Part shown: piece after piece, positions 27,777-35,846 of the stretch | Layout: every line of letters starts with the position of its first letter | Numbering within the stretch: the first letter of the stretch is position 1 | Source: Sporosarcina luteola | GTDB lineage: Bacteria; Bacillota; Bacilli; Bacillales_A; Planococcaceae | Direction: 5' to 3' | Length of the DNA: 64,000 nt | Assembly (NCBI RefSeq): GCF_023715585.1 | Contig: NZ_JAMBOK010000001.1 | Span: 1,054,001 to 1,118,000 of the forward strand | Notes under the pieces: model-generated | What the model saw: the letters and a program-made list of their open reading frames with translations, nothing else | The model's database searches: none | Told to the model about the DNA's origin: nothing | Position numbers and translations under genes: made by a program

Positions 27777-27892
27777 TGAAGCCGTGCCCTCGGAAAGCGT
27801 CCGATCGGAACGGAAATCAATAAGTATTTGTAGCAAACTAGAATTAATAAAATCAACGCCCAAAAATTTTAATTATAAATCAAAAAATAGAA

Positions 27893-27930
27893 CAAAATCG
27901 TCCAAGCTGATATCAGCCTGGACGATTTTC
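27893..27930 (-). terminator. Terminator of gapB
   Basis: On the minus strand, AAAATCGTCCAGGCTGA and its near complement TCAGCTTGGACGATTTT form a long stem followed by a T-rich tail, about 10 bp after the gapB stop. Confidence 0.88.
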
Positions 27931-27940
27931 ATTTTAACAA

Positions 27941-28963
27941 TCAGGAATTTACTTTGGATTTCATTGCATTTCCAACTTTGATAGCCAATTCAACAACGCG
28001 GGCGGAGTAGCCCCATTCATTGTCATACCAAGCGAGCACTTTCACTTTGCGGTCGCCCATGACAATCGTCGAAAGACCGTCTATCGTTGCAGACTCTGTA
28101 GTCGTGTTGAAGTCGATCGATACAAGTGGTTCAGTCGTGAAACGAAGGATTCCCGCCATTGGACCTTCCGCAGCTTTGATGAATGCCTCATTCACTTCTT
28201 CCACTGTTACATCTTTCTTCACGTCAACGACGAGGTCGACCAATGACACGTTCGGTGTCGGAACACGCAGCGCCATTCCGTGGATTTTCCCTTCAAGCTC
28301 AGGCAGGACAAGCGATAACGCTTTTGCCGCACCAGTAGAAGTCGGGATGATCGACTGAGCACAAGCACGTGCACGACGAAGATCCTTATGCGGATTATCC
28401 AGGTTTTTCTGGTCGTTTGTATAAGCATGAACAGTTGTCATTAATCCGTTTTCAATGCCGAATGTATCATTCAATACTTTTGCCACCGGAGCAAGACAGT
28501 TTGTCGTGCAGCTCGCATTGGAGATGACATCATGCTTTTCAATATCAAGCTTGTCATCATTCACACCAAGAACGATTGTAACGTCTTCATTTTTCCCAGG
28601 GGCTGTCAGAATGACTTTCTTCGCTCCTGCATCCAAATGAAGGGCAGCTTTGCTACGTTCATTGAATACGCCAGTAGCTTCAATGACGATATCGACACCA
28701 AGCTCTTTCCAAGGCAACTTGGACGGATCGCGCTCAGCTAGTAATTTGACCCGCTTTCCGTTGACAACAAGAGCTTCTTCCTCCACAACGACCTCACCGT
28801 CAAAAACTCCATGATTAGTGTCATACTTAATCAAATGGGCCAGTGTTTCTGCCGGATAGGATGCATTTATCGCTACTACATCCACGTCATCCTTCGTGAT
28901 AATTTGTCGGAAAACCATGCGGCCAATCCGCCCAAAACCGTTTATCGCTATCGAAGTAGTCAT
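27941..28963 (-). CDS. gapB: NADP-dependent glyceraldehyde-3-phosphate dehydrogenase (gluconeogenic)
   Basis: A 340-residue GAPDH with the nucleotide-binding [14 protein letters not shown] at the N-terminus, catalytic [12 protein letters not shown] near residue 153, and [16 protein letters not shown]. At the end of strand beta-B it has AINASY (residues 31-36) instead of the Asp that binds the NAD ribose, which marks the GapB class that uses NADP and runs in the gluconeogenic direction. The position between nrdR-dnaB-dnaI and coaE-mutM-polA is that of B. subtilis gapB. In that species CcpN represses it; I did not identify such a site here. Confidence 0.93.
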   Translation of the reverse strand: MTTSIAINGFGRIGRMVFRQIITKDDVDVVAINASYPAETLAHLIKYDTNHGVFDGEVVVEEEALVVNGKRVKLLAERDPSKLPWKELGVDIVIEATGVFNERSKAALHLDAGAKKVILTAPGKNEDVTIVLGVNDDKLDIEKHDVISNASCTTNCLAPVAKVLNDTFGIENGLMTTVHAYTNDQKNLDNPHKDLRRARACAQSIIPTSTGAAKALSLVLPELEGKIHGMALRVPTPNVSLVDLVVDVKKDVTVEEVNEAFIKAAEGPMAGILRFTTEPLVSIDFNTTTESATIDGLSTIVMGDRKVKVLAWYDNEWGYSARVVELAIKVGNAMKSKVNS

Positions 28964-29016
28964 GAAAAAATCCTCCTGCGTAATGTTATATACTTTTTAT
29001 CGTTTATCCGTTAATT

Positions 29017-29044
29017 AGTATAGCACATTTTAACCGCGTGGAAA
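29017..29044 (-). promoter_or_regulatory. Candidate gapB promoter
   Basis: On the minus strand: TTTCCA (29039-29044), a 16-bp spacer and TATACT (29017-29022), about 55 bp before the gapB ATG. Confidence 0.5.
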
Positions 29045-29099
29045 GAGTTTGTGAATGAAATAGCAATGTTCCACTTTTCAGAGAATAGAATAATAAAAA

Positions 29100-29705
29100 T
29101 CAAATTTGAGCTTTCCACTCAAGTAATATTTCATCAAGTTGATTTTCGGTTTCTTCCAATGTTCCATTATTTATTATGATTGCATCCGCGCCCAATTCCT
29201 TTTCGGCAATCGGAAGCTGCGAGTTGATGCGGGCATCCGCTTCCTCTGTAGAATAGCCGTTTCTCGCAATCAGACGCTCCCTTTGAATGGTTGGGGTTGC
29301 TGATACGACAAGTATTTTATCCACATACGACTGAAGCTTGCTTTCGAATAGAAGGGGGATATCCATGATGACTGTATTTGCTCCTTTATCCAACCATTCT
29401 TCCTTTTGCCGGATCATTTCCTCACGGACAGCCGGATGGACAATCCCGTTCAGCATTTTTCGCTTCTCCTCGTCATTAAAGATGAGACTGCCGAGCTTTT
29501 CTCTGTTCAGCGCCCCGTCCGGCAGGAGTACATCCGCGCCGAACGCCTGAGCAATTCGATCAAGAACAGGACTACCAGGCTCCACGACGAGCCTTGAAAT
29601 TTCATCCGCGTCAACAATCGGAAATCCTTTTTGTTTCAGCATCCGCGACACGGTGCTTTTGCCGGTCGCAATGCTTCCTGTCAAACCGATAATCATTGGA
29701 ATCAT
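29100..29705 (-). CDS. coaE: Dephospho-CoA kinase
   Basis: Catalyses the last step of coenzyme A synthesis, phosphorylating dephospho-CoA. The 201-residue protein has the P-loop GLTGSIATGKSTVSRM, DADEISRLVVEPG, the CoA-binding segment IVHPAVREEM and RNGYSTEEADARINSQ. The ATG at 29705 has GAGG five bases upstream and lies 7 bp after the mutM stop, so coaE is the last gene of polA-mutM-coaE. Length is standard. Confidence 0.95.
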   Translation of the reverse strand: MIPMIIGLTGSIATGKSTVSRMLKQKGFPIVDADEISRLVVEPGSPVLDRIAQAFGADVLLPDGALNREKLGSLIFNDEEKRKMLNGIVHPAVREEMIRQKEEWLDKGANTVIMDIPLLFESKLQSYVDKILVVSATPTIQRERLIARNGYSTEEADARINSQLPIAEKELGADAIIINNGTLEETENQLDEILLEWKAQI

Positions 29706-29712
29706 CCCTTCC

Positions 29713-30585
29713 TCACCTTTGGCATTGGGGGCAATATACAGAGGTCCTGCCGGCGATTTTCATGCTTTTCGTCTCTTTGCCGCATGTTCCACACTCTTTC
29801 TTTCCATACATTTTCAAACGGGTCTGCATCGTTCCTGCTTCCCCGTTAATATTCCGATAATCCGAGATGGAGCTTCCTCCCGCATCAATGCTTTCTTGCA
29901 AGACATCAACGATTTCCCGGAATAATTCCCGTTTCCTTTTTTCACTTATCCGTTCCGCTGCCCTTCCCGGGTGGATTTTCATTCGAAAAAGCGCTTCCGT
30001 CGCGTAGATGTTTCCGCAACCTGAAATGACATGGCCATCCATGATTACTTCTTTGATTGGCTTCCGCGCATATTTCGGCAACGAGGCCATTGCGATGAAA
30101 TGATCTTCAGCTGAAGCATCAAAAGGTTCTGGCGCCATTTTCAGCAATGGTATATAGTCCCCTTCCTTTTGCAACAGCCGCAGTTCCCCGAATCGACGGA
30201 TGTCGGAATAGACGAGCAGTCCTCCATCCGCCATCTTGAAAACGACATGGACATGGTTTCTGAATTTCTGTTCCACAACGTCTTCCAACGTATCTACATT
30301 GAACCAGGCACCAGACATGCCGAGATGGCTGACGAGCAAGTACGGAAGCCCGTTCTTTTCCATATGGAAATAAATATATTTACTTCTTCTTGTGATGTTC
30401 ACAATCGTCATGGAGGCAAGCTCTTCGATGAAATCTTCAAGGGTTATCCCTTTTACAATCGCTTCCTTGCCCAATTCTTTGGATCTCCTTATTACATCTG
30501 AAACTTGCACTTCAGAAATGGTGCGCCCGATGGAGACGGATGATAATTCGCGGACGACACCTTCCACTTCAGGCAGTTCTGGCAT
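29713..30585 (-). CDS. mutM: Formamidopyrimidine-DNA glycosylase
   Basis: Removes 8-oxoguanine and formamidopyrimidines by combined glycosylase and AP-lyase action. The 290-residue protein begins MPELPEVEGVVREL (catalytic Pro2 and Glu3), has SRRSKYIYF-like RRSKYIYFHME (catalytic Lys), HLGMSGAW, the central GCGNIYATEALF helix-two-turn-helix, and a C-terminal zinc finger CGTCG...CPQC. Nine bases separate it from polA; coaE follows closely. Confidence 0.97.
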   Translation of the reverse strand: MPELPEVEGVVRELSSVSIGRTISEVQVSDVIRRSKELGKEAIVKGITLEDFIEELASMTIVNITRRSKYIYFHMEKNGLPYLLVSHLGMSGAWFNVDTLEDVVEQKFRNHVHVVFKMADGGLLVYSDIRRFGELRLLQKEGDYIPLLKMAPEPFDASAEDHFIAMASLPKYARKPIKEVIMDGHVISGCGNIYATEALFRMKIHPGRAAERISEKRKRELFREIVDVLQESIDAGGSSISDYRNINGEAGTMQTRLKMYGKKECGTCGKETKSMKIAGRTSVYCPQCQR

Positions 30586-30594
30586 TTCTATTCC

Positions 30595-33219
30595 TCACTT
30601 CGTTTCGTACCAAGAATGACCAAACGCCCACTCGGCTTTTAAAGGAACATCGAGGGGCAATGCAGATTCCATCACTTCCGGCACGATTTTCTTCAGTTTT
30701 TCGATTTCTTCTTCAGGCGCTTCAAAGATCAGTTCATCATGCACTTGAAGGAGCATGCGCGTCTGCATGTTTTCCTCCTGCAGTCTGGCATCCATATCGA
30801 TCATCGCCTTTTTGATGATATCGGCGGCAGTCCCTTGTATTGGCGTATTCATTGCCGTCCGTTCCGCAAAGCTCCGCAAGTTGAAATTGGCACTCGTAAT
30901 ATCAGGCAAGTATCTACGTCTGTTCATCATTGTGACGACATAGCCTTTCATTTTCGCCTCGGAGACGATATCTTCCATGTATTGCTTCACTCCAGGGAAT
31001 GTCTCGAGATACGTGTCGATGAATTTACCCGCTTCCTTCCGGGTGATGTTCAAGCTTTGAGACAGACCGTAATCGCTGATGCCGTAGACAATTCCGAAGT
31101 TGACCGCCTTCGCAGTCCGCCTCATGTCTGAGGACACGGCATCTTTATCCACACCGAAAACGTCCATCGCTGTCTTCGTATGGATATCCTCCCCTTCCCG
31201 GAAAGCCGAAATCATTTTCTCGTCCTGGGACATATGGGCAAGGACACGTAATTCAATCTGTGAATAGTCGGCTGCGAACATAAGCCAGCCCGGTTCTGAT
31301 GGAACGAATGCCGCACGGATCTTTCTACCTTCCTCGAGACGGATCGGGATGTTCTGCAAGTTCGGATTGATGGAGCTTAATCGTCCTGTTTGCGTCAATG
31401 CCTGTTGGAATCGAGTATGGATTTTTCCGTCCTCGTGGATCTCCTTCGACAAACCTTCAATATAAGTCGAGTTCAACTTCCCGAGCTGACGGTAGGTCAA
31501 AATGAAACTGATGATTTCATGCTCGCTTTCAAGCTTCTCCAGCACATCTGCCGCAGTCGAATAACCCGTCTTTGTTTTTTTGATTGGTGTCAATCCAATC
31601 TTTTCAAAAAGGATTTCTCCTAACTGTTTTGGTGAATTTATATTGAATGGTTGTCCAGCCATCTCATAGATGATTGATTCGAGTTCGGTCAATCTCGTGG
31701 ATAGCTGAAGGCCGATTTGCTGAAGGATGCCTAAGTCCGTCTTAACACCCGTCGACTCCATCTTCCCAAGGATTTTTGCAAGTGGCATTTCTAGCTCGCG
31801 GTATAATCCGAACTGCTCGTTTTCCCGCAATTTATCTTCTAGTACCGGCTTCAGCTTCCATACCGCTTGTGCCTTTCTGCCGGCATGGTCCGCAAGCGTT
31901 TTTTCGTCAGGCAATGCTTTCTTTGCGCCTTTACCGTACACCACTTCATCATGCTGGACATCTGAATAGTTAAATTCCTTGGCGACGGAAGCAACATCCG
32001 TATAAGAGGTGGATGGATTTGCAATATAGGTCGCCAGCAATAAATCGAATTCAAATCCATTCACTTCGATGCCATATCGCAATAATGACGCAAAAGCCGC
32101 TTTTGAATCGGTCGCAAGCTTCCTTTTCTCTTCATCACGCAGCCAATCTTTTAGACGGTCGGAATGTTGCAAGACCGCGATTGGAATGAATAGTATTTGT
32201 TCGCCGTCCGTCATGCTGATACCTGTAACTTCCGAGGACAAGTAATTCTCATCCATCATTTCGACATGGACCGCCATTTCATCCGCGAGTTCTATTGTGT
32301 CAGGATTTGTGACGATTTGAACGTCAATTTCCTTTACAGGTTCACTTTCCGTTTGCGGAGCCATTTTTTCAAGCAGCGTCTTGAATTTCAGTTCCTCATA
32401 GATCGTCTTGACGTTTTCATCATCCGGTCCTGTATACGTCAAGTCGTCCATCGAAATTGTAATTGGGGCATTCACTTCAATTGTCGCAAGCTTTTTGCTC
32501 ATGATTGCCTGCTCTTCATTTTCCGTCAAGTTTTCCTTCAATTTCTTGCCTGAAACGGAATCAAGTGATTCATATACATTTTCGACTGAGCCGTATTCCT
32601 TCAAAAGTTTAAGTGCAGTCTTTTCGCCAACACCCGGGACGCCAGGGATATTGTCGGAAGGATCTCCCATAAGGCCTTTCATGTCAATGATTTGAAGCGG
32701 TGTAATGCCGTATTTCTCCATGACATGTGCTGGTGTGTATTTTTCAAGGTCAGTAATCCCTTTTCGTGTAATGCACACCGTCGTATGGTCGCTCGCGAGC
32801 TGCGTCAAGTCTTTATCACCTGAAATGATGACGACTTCCACGCCTTCTTCGTCACCTGACTTGCTTAATGTCCCGATAATATCATCCGCCTCATACTGAT
32901 CGAGTTCGTATTGCGGGATTTGATAAGCATCAAGCAATTTTCGCAAGTAAGGGAATTGCTCGGAAAGCTCAGGTGGCGTCTTTTGACGGCCGCCTTTATA
33001 CTCCGTGAATGTGGAGTGTCTGAACGTCGTCTTTCCCGCATCCCAAGCGACGAGCATATGAGTCGGCTTTTCCTCAGCCAGTATGTTTTGCAGCATCATC
33101 GTGAACCCGTACACCGCATTCGTATGGATGCCTGTATCGTTCGTCAATAAAGGCAGAGCAAAAAACGCACGATACGCCAAGCTATTTCCATCTAAAAGAA
33201 CTACTTTCTTTTTTGTCAC
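30595..33219 (-). CDS. polA: DNA polymerase I
   Basis: An 874-residue family A polymerase for Okazaki-fragment processing and repair. The N-terminal 5'-nuclease (about 1-300) has VLLDGNSLAYRAFFALP and GLMGDPSDNIPGVPGVGEKT. The middle exonuclease-like domain lacks the DxE/DxD metal residues, as in other Bacillus enzymes. The polymerase has motif A FAADYSQIELRVLAH, motif B RRTAKAVNFGIVYG and motif C QVHDELIFE. I set the start at the GTG at 33219 with GGGAG nine bases upstream; a longer frame from 33246 has no site. It heads polA-mutM-coaE. Confidence 0.96.
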   Translation of the reverse strand: MTKKKVVLLDGNSLAYRAFFALPLLTNDTGIHTNAVYGFTMMLQNILAEEKPTHMLVAWDAGKTTFRHSTFTEYKGGRQKTPPELSEQFPYLRKLLDAYQIPQYELDQYEADDIIGTLSKSGDEEGVEVVIISGDKDLTQLASDHTTVCITRKGITDLEKYTPAHVMEKYGITPLQIIDMKGLMGDPSDNIPGVPGVGEKTALKLLKEYGSVENVYESLDSVSGKKLKENLTENEEQAIMSKKLATIEVNAPITISMDDLTYTGPDDENVKTIYEELKFKTLLEKMAPQTESEPVKEIDVQIVTNPDTIELADEMAVHVEMMDENYLSSEVTGISMTDGEQILFIPIAVLQHSDRLKDWLRDEEKRKLATDSKAAFASLLRYGIEVNGFEFDLLLATYIANPSTSYTDVASVAKEFNYSDVQHDEVVYGKGAKKALPDEKTLADHAGRKAQAVWKLKPVLEDKLRENEQFGLYRELEMPLAKILGKMESTGVKTDLGILQQIGLQLSTRLTELESIIYEMAGQPFNINSPKQLGEILFEKIGLTPIKKTKTGYSTAADVLEKLESEHEIISFILTYRQLGKLNSTYIEGLSKEIHEDGKIHTRFQQALTQTGRLSSINPNLQNIPIRLEEGRKIRAAFVPSEPGWLMFAADYSQIELRVLAHMSQDEKMISAFREGEDIHTKTAMDVFGVDKDAVSSDMRRTAKAVNFGIVYGISDYGLSQSLNITRKEAGKFIDTYLETFPGVKQYMEDIVSEAKMKGYVVTMMNRRRYLPDITSANFNLRSFAERTAMNTPIQGTAADIIKKAMIDMDARLQEENMQTRMLLQVHDELIFEAPEEEIEKLKKIVPEVMESALPLDVPLKAEWAFGHSWYETK

Positions 33220-33284
33220 ATGCTTCCACTCCCTTGTTCGTTCCAATTATCAATTGCGCCATGGTGTAATTGCGTCCGGATTTT

Positions 33285-33440
33285 TATCGAGCTTGAGGCC
33301 TACAGGAAGTAGGTCATGCGACCGTTGCGACACGATGTCGCGCATTGGTCGCCTTCCAAACTCCCTTGAAAATCCGTGACATCCGCCGGAGGCTTTAACT
33401 TAATCCAGCAAGGATTGCTGATTAAGTTAAAAAAGTCATC
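33285..33440 (-). repeat. B-family repeat copy 2 with terminal hairpin
   Basis: On the minus strand: a hairpin AACTTAATC...GATTAAGTT, then GCCTCCGGCGGATGTCACGG, GGCGACCAATGCGCGACATC, GTGTCGCAACGGTCGCATGACC and TACTTCCTGTAGGCCTCA, running up to polA. The CGCAACGG...GCATGACC...GGCCTCA core is shared with 57170-57222 and more weakly with 4048-4112. It fills the 270-bp gap between polA and hflC. The hairpin's T-run is on the wrong side for terminating hflC. Confidence 0.55.
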
Positions 33441-33490
33441 TTCATTTATCTTACCACGTGGGCAAGAGTAAATGAAAATGACGTCATCTA

Positions 33491-34492
33491 TTATTCCAAG
33501 TATCCTGTCAGTATTTTCGCGTATGGCGAGTCCGCCGGCATGATGATCATCGTTTCTTCCCCGATTGTCCGTGAATAGGACTGCAGCGTACGGTACAGAT
33601 TATAGAACTCTGGGTCCTTTGAGAAGGTGTTATTGTAGATTTTAGCAGCTTCCGCTTCCCCTTCAGCATGGATGATGGCCGCTTCTTTTTTGGCAGTGGC
33701 AAGCATCTCCTGTACTGCCCGGTCTGTTTCCGCCTCTATTTTCTTCTTCTCCGCATCCCCTTCTGACAGATATCTCTGTGCAGTCGATTCACGTTCCGAA
33801 ATCATCCTTGTGTAGATGGAATGTTCGTTCTCCTCCGGAAGATCGATTCGTTTCATTCGAACATCAATCACTTCGATGCCGAAATTGCCTTCATCTAAAA
33901 ACTCGTTCACTTTCTTCGTGACAAGATCATTCAAGTTGCCTCGCTTTGAGTTTTCTTCATTGACGACATCTACGTAATCGAGTCGCCCCATCTCGTTCCG
34001 AATGACGGAATAGATGAATTCCTCCATCCGCGCTTCTGCATTGATGATGTTTCGCGCGTTGGAAATCATCTTCCTAGCATCCGTAATTTTCCACACGGCA
34101 TAATTATCAATGATAATACGCTTTTTATCTTTTGTACTGATTTCCGCTTCTGAAACATTGTAGGTCATTTGATTTTTTGGCAAGCTTGTCACTGATTGAA
34201 TGAAAGGTATTTTCATACTCAGTCCAGGCTCATCTATAATTCTTGTTATTTCACCGAATTGGCGAACAACCCGATATTCAGCTTCTTTTACAACGAATAC
34301 ATTCGCAAGTAGAATAATCACAATTGCAAAGATAACCGTCAAAGTGATTGCTGTCTTTACAAATCTCCTTGTATTAAATGGTTTTTTTGGAGTAATGACC
34401 TTGTCTGAGCCAGTCGCCTTTTTCTTTTGTCCACGCTGCATTTCCTTGAATTTATCTTCTATGCTTTTGAATGGGTTATTGTCGTTCGTCAT
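33491..34492 (-). CDS. hflC: Membrane protease modulator HflC (SPFH/band 7)
   Basis: A 333-residue protein: a charged cytoplasmic N-tail, one membrane anchor (about residues 46-68), then the SPFH domain with VKEAEYRVVRQFGEITRIID and VDVVNEENSKRG, and a coiled-coil region rich in E, A and K. In E. coli HflK and HflC form a cage around FtsH. The ATG overlaps the hflK stop as TGATG, indicating translational coupling. HflKC genes are not universal in Bacilli, so the pair is a notable presence. Confidence 0.9.
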   Translation of the reverse strand: MTNDNNPFKSIEDKFKEMQRGQKKKATGSDKVITPKKPFNTRRFVKTAITLTVIFAIVIILLANVFVVKEAEYRVVRQFGEITRIIDEPGLSMKIPFIQSVTSLPKNQMTYNVSEAEISTKDKKRIIIDNYAVWKITDARKMISNARNIINAEARMEEFIYSVIRNEMGRLDYVDVVNEENSKRGNLNDLVTKKVNEFLDEGNFGIEVIDVRMKRIDLPEENEHSIYTRMISERESTAQRYLSEGDAEKKKIEAETDRAVQEMLATAKKEAAIIHAEGEAEAAKIYNNTFSKDPEFYNLYRTLQSYSRTIGEETMIIMPADSPYAKILTGYLE

Positions 34493-35460
34493 CAGTTTCC
34501 GCCCCCTTCCGTTTTTTGGTCCGCAGGTGGTGGTGTTTTGATCTCGAGTTGCTGCAATGGCAAGTATTTCAACGTTTCGCCATTATCGTTCATAATATAG
34601 ATTTTTGCTTTTGGCAAAACCTGCTCCAATGTTTCAATGATCAAACGCTGGCGGGTAATCGCCTTGCTTTTTGCGTATTCCGCATGCAAATCATTGAACA
34701 GAGCGACATCACCGTGAGCTTGCTCAATACGGGCCTTCTTTTGTCCGAGCGCACGCGATTTAATTGCATCCCGTTCTCCGATTGCCTCACTTTCACGCTG
34801 ATTCTTATACTTTTCGGCTTCATTAATTTTGGTACTCTTAGTCTCACGCGCATCTGTAACGGCAGTGAATGCAGCGCGTACTTCCGCGTTCGGCAGCTCA
34901 ACATCCTGCAATTTAACGCCTTGAATCGATATGCCAATGTCGTAATTTGTCATAAGTGTAGTCAATAATTCACGGGTCTTTGCCTCAATTTCCGCTTTTC
35001 CATCTGTCAATGCCGCATCGATCGTCGAACTTCCGATGATTGACCTGATGGATGCAGATGTAGCATCATGAAGTATTTCTTGAGGGTCTTGCGAGTTGAA
35101 TAAATACTTTTCCGGATCTGTAATCTTCCATTGGACAACTAAATCCGCAAGAACGATATATTCATCACCTGTAATCATTTTCGTTTCTTTATCAAAGGAT
35201 ACAAGTTCCCCATTTGGATCTTGTTTGTAACCGAACTGAAGACTAAATGTCTCTTTTGAAAGTTTCTCAACATGCTGAACCGGCCAGGGCAGCTTGAAAT
35301 GCAAACCGGATTCTGTCACTGGTGTACCCGCTTGACCGAAAGTGATGACGATGGCTTGCTCAGACTCATCCACCGTGTACCACGTCGTAAACGCAATGAT
35401 GAGCAATAACACTCCAGTAATTACAAGCCCCGCAGCGACCGATGCTCGGCGTGTACTCAT
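34492..35460 (-). CDS. hflK: Membrane protease subunit HflK (SPFH/band 7)
   Basis: A 322-residue protein with an N-terminal membrane helix (about residues 8-30) and an SPFH domain: VDESEQAIVITFGQAGTPV, GLHFKLPWPVQHVEK and DIGISIQGVKLQDVELPNAE, followed by a helical region. I set the start at the ATG at 35460, preceded by GGGGGAA, instead of the frame from 35523. It is first in hflK-hflC, placed between polA and phoR, which adjoin in B. subtilis. Confidence 0.9.
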   Translation of the reverse strand: MSTRRASVAAGLVITGVLLLIIAFTTWYTVDESEQAIVITFGQAGTPVTESGLHFKLPWPVQHVEKLSKETFSLQFGYKQDPNGELVSFDKETKMITGDEYIVLADLVVQWKITDPEKYLFNSQDPQEILHDATSASIRSIIGSSTIDAALTDGKAEIEAKTRELLTTLMTNYDIGISIQGVKLQDVELPNAEVRAAFTAVTDARETKSTKINEAEKYKNQRESEAIGERDAIKSRALGQKKARIEQAHGDVALFNDLHAEYAKSKAITRQRLIIETLEQVLPKAKIYIMNDNGETLKYLPLQQLEIKTPPPADQKTEGGGN

Positions 35461-35546
35461 TTGAATTCCCCCTTTATGTATGTATCTACTGTACATACGG
35501 TCAAGGGACAGTTTTGGTTTCAAAAAAATCCGCTAAAGCAGACTTT

Positions 35547-35597
35547 AGACTGTAGTCAAAGACAAACAACATGAATTTGGGTGTTTGCCTACAGTCT
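35547..35597. repeat. H hairpin copy 2, joined to R copy 5
   Basis: AGACTGTAG...GACAAACA on one arm and TGTTTGCCTACAGTCT on the other. The 33 bases from its end to R copy 5 (CTTTTAAATATAGAGATAAAG within) nearly match those between H copy 3 and R copy 6, so hairpin, spacer and R form one unit. Confidence 0.75.
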
Positions 35598-35630
35598 CTT
35601 TTCTTTTAAATATAGAGATAAAGCTACAAT

Positions 35631-35751
35631 GTTGATTCGCGCTGCGAGCGGACGCTTTCCGCGGGCACGGCTTCAGCCAAGCGAACCCTTCGTTGTTCGC
35701 TTGGCTGAGGGCAAGCCCCCCGGAAAGCGTCCGCCCGGAACGGAAATCAAC
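35631..35751 (-). repeat. R element copy 5 (reverse) with half of an M module
   Basis: Begins GTTGATTCGCGCTGCGAGCG and ends CGGAAATCAAC. It contains GACGCTTTCCGCGGGCACGG, then only the first hairpin of M (35676-35706: GCCAAGCGAAC...GTTCGCTTGGC), then AAGCGTCCGCCC. The two halves of the R element have become a short, near-symmetric palindrome. It lies between hflK and phoR. Confidence 0.78.
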
Positions 35752-35793
35752 GTTATTTCAATCTACTGACAGTTAAAATGTACATGTTTAAGT

Positions 35794-35829
35794 AAAAGGG
35801 TTGGAAATCTATGATTTCCAACCCTTTTG
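35794..35829. terminator. Terminator of phoPR
   Basis: AAAAGGGTTGGAAAT-ctatg-ATTTCCAACCCTTTT is a perfect long stem with A and T tails, 18 bp after the phoR stop on the minus strand. Confidence 0.92.
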
Positions 35830-35846
35830 TCTAGTCTGAATTCCAC

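Larger units (their letters stand above)
27530..27821 (+). repeat. R element copy 4 (forward), enlarged by M module and 20-bp tandem array
   Basis: Ends are ATTGATTGGAGTGG and CGGAAATCAAT. It contains GGCGACTCCTGCGGGAACAG and ACCCTGGACTGAGCG, then a hairpin AAAGCCGTTACG/AACGGCTTT, four exact 20-bp units (27621-27700), an inverted M module (27713-27776), and the closing R boxes GAAGCCGTGCCC and GGAAAGCGTCCG. It fills the space between the convergent hydrolase and gapB genes. Frames crossing it encode only repeat-derived peptides. Confidence 0.78.

Noticed and set aside
27482..27856. Minus-strand coding frame of 124 residues
   Set aside because: It runs entirely through R copy 4 and the tandem array; the peptide is a repetitive by-product with no ribosome site.
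33410..33436. Terminator of hflC
   Set aside because: The hairpin has its T-run on the upstream side for the minus strand, and none follows it, so it is better seen as part of a repeat.
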